Shown: positions 4,829-5,378 of the stretch, in pieces
How the letters are laid out: each line of letters opens with the position of its first letter
How positions within the stretch are numbered: the stretch's first letter is position 1
Source of the DNA: Microcystis aeruginosa W13-11
GTDB lineage: Bacteria > Cyanobacteriota > Cyanobacteriia > Cyanobacteriales > Microcystaceae
Direction: 5' to 3'
Assembly: GCA_009995705.1 (NCBI GenBank)
Contig: JAADBR010000211.1
Location: 1 to 5,378 of the forward strand
DNA: 5,378 bases
Position numbers and translations under genes: made by a program
The notes under the pieces: model-generated
Told to the model about the DNA's origin: nothing
What the model saw: the letters and a program-made list of their open reading frames with translations, nothing else
The model's database searches: none

Positions 4829-5378
4829 GGGACTTGCGTATTAATAAATTACCATCTAGACTAGAGAAGCAACTTGTTACTCCCAATCTCAACTATGGTA
4901 ACTGAACTGACTGAAAAAATCAAATCAAGCTTGAAAGATGCTAACTATAGACTATTTTAACTCTTCGCCGCGCCGCGCCGAAACAGAATTGGGATGGTCT
5001 AGGCAGGCAATAGCAACGGGATTGAAAGAGCTGGAAACTGGAATTATTTGCGTTGATAATTATCGTGCTAGGGGGAGAAAAAAAACGGAGGAACTACTGC
5101 CAAACTTAGAGGCAGATATTAATAGTTTAGTGGAGATGTACAAAGCAAGCAGACCCTAAATTCCAATCAACTTTTGCCTTTACTAAAATCAGTGCCAGAG
5201 AGGTAAGAGAGGCATTAAAAGAAGAAAAGGGCTATCGAGATGAACAATTGCCCTCTCGTCAAACCATTGGAGATATTTTGAATCGAATGGGCTATAGTTT
5301 AAAAAAAACACAAAAAATAAAACCGCTCAAAAAAATTCCAGAAACTGAGGCAATTTTTGCCAACGTAGCCCAAGCCAA
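4829..5378 (+). mobile_element. ISAzo13-family insertion sequence, left part, runs off window
   Basis: The left terminus GGGACTTGCG (4829-4838), preceded by TTA, interrupts the IS66 transposase fragment. After 66 nt of leader comes a transposase ATG at 4895. The right end lies beyond the window. The same 10-mer occurs as a fused palindrome at 2234-2253, where it joins another ISAzo13-type fragment, which supports its identity as the element terminus. Confidence 0.7.
4895..5378 (+). pseudogene. ISAzo13-family transposase, frame-disrupted, 3' end outside
   Basis: Three frame segments make up one transposase. Segment one (ATG 4895) reads MVTELTEKIKSSLKDA and then shifts. Segment two (about 4941-5144) reads TIDYFNSSPRRAETELGW, IATGLKELETGIICVDNYRA and RGRKKTEELLPNLEADINSL, ending VEMYK. 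One extra base (G5145) then shifts it to segment three, QADPKFQSTFAFTKISAREV followed by REALKEEKGYRDEQLPSRQT, GDILNRMGYSLKKTQKIKPL and KKIPETEAIF, open to the window end. The helix-turn-helix and the (R)GRKK block typical of ISAzo13 members are intact. Compared with the copy at 2445, about 20 residues (the RRFMAQ...GYGG region) are missing at the first junction, so a deletion of a non-multiple of three is likely there. Programmed frameshifting is not excluded for G5145 but is unlikely given the first lesion. Confidence 0.78.

Noticed and set aside
4720..4905. 61-codon plus-strand frame
   Set aside because: It overlaps the IS66 fragment in another frame and crosses the insertion junction; the amino-acid pattern is not protein-like.
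1..5378. CRISPR array, tRNA, rRNA or riboswitch
   Set aside because: No regularly spaced direct repeats, cloverleaf or rRNA-like sequence was seen by eye on either strand.

Overview
The window looks like an accessory, transposon-worn region of a cyanobacterial chromosome. Three copies of the cyanobacterial HIP1 octamer GCGATCGC (1921-1928, 2101-2108, 4629-4636), a moderately AT-rich composition and a dense pile of decayed IS and MITE-like pieces suggest a bloom-forming genus such as Microcystis. The genus is inference only; no rRNA, tRNA or core gene is present to fix it.

Layout, left to right. 1-280 has no convincing gene. 281-406 is a small MITE-like element with GGGAGCATCTCA inverted ends and nearby 8-bp direct repeats. 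444-932 is a broken IS1-family transposase (+). 1019-1605 (-) is a compact, apparently intact mazEF toxin-antitoxin operon, with a perfect 29-bp palindrome (1621-1649) just upstream of mazE as the likely autoregulatory operator. 1651-2256 holds coding debris: an unrecognised C-terminal remnant, a frameshifted transposase-like helix-turn-helix remnant, and several inverted repeats. 2194-2445 (-) is an ISAzo13-family transposase N-terminus with a stop codon, joined to a perfect GGGACTTGCG palindrome. 2455-2548 is a second MITE-like element flanked by TA.

2703-4271 (-) is the best candidate for something new: a two-gene unit encoding a five-helix inner-membrane protein with a disordered polar N-terminus, followed 3 nt later by a lipoprotein with a coiled coil and a C-terminal beta-rich domain. 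I could not assign either protein to a characterised system. 4272-4604 is a mostly empty upstream region. 4605-4828 is the left end of an IS66-family element (GTAA terminus plus transposase N-terminus), interrupted by an ISAzo13-family element that starts at about 4829 and runs off the window end with two frame disruptions.

Only four genes appear intact (mazE, mazF, the lipoprotein and the membrane protein). The rest is mobile-element debris, nested in at least two places, which makes this a recurrent insertion site next to a toxin-antitoxin locus and an uncharacterised envelope gene pair.
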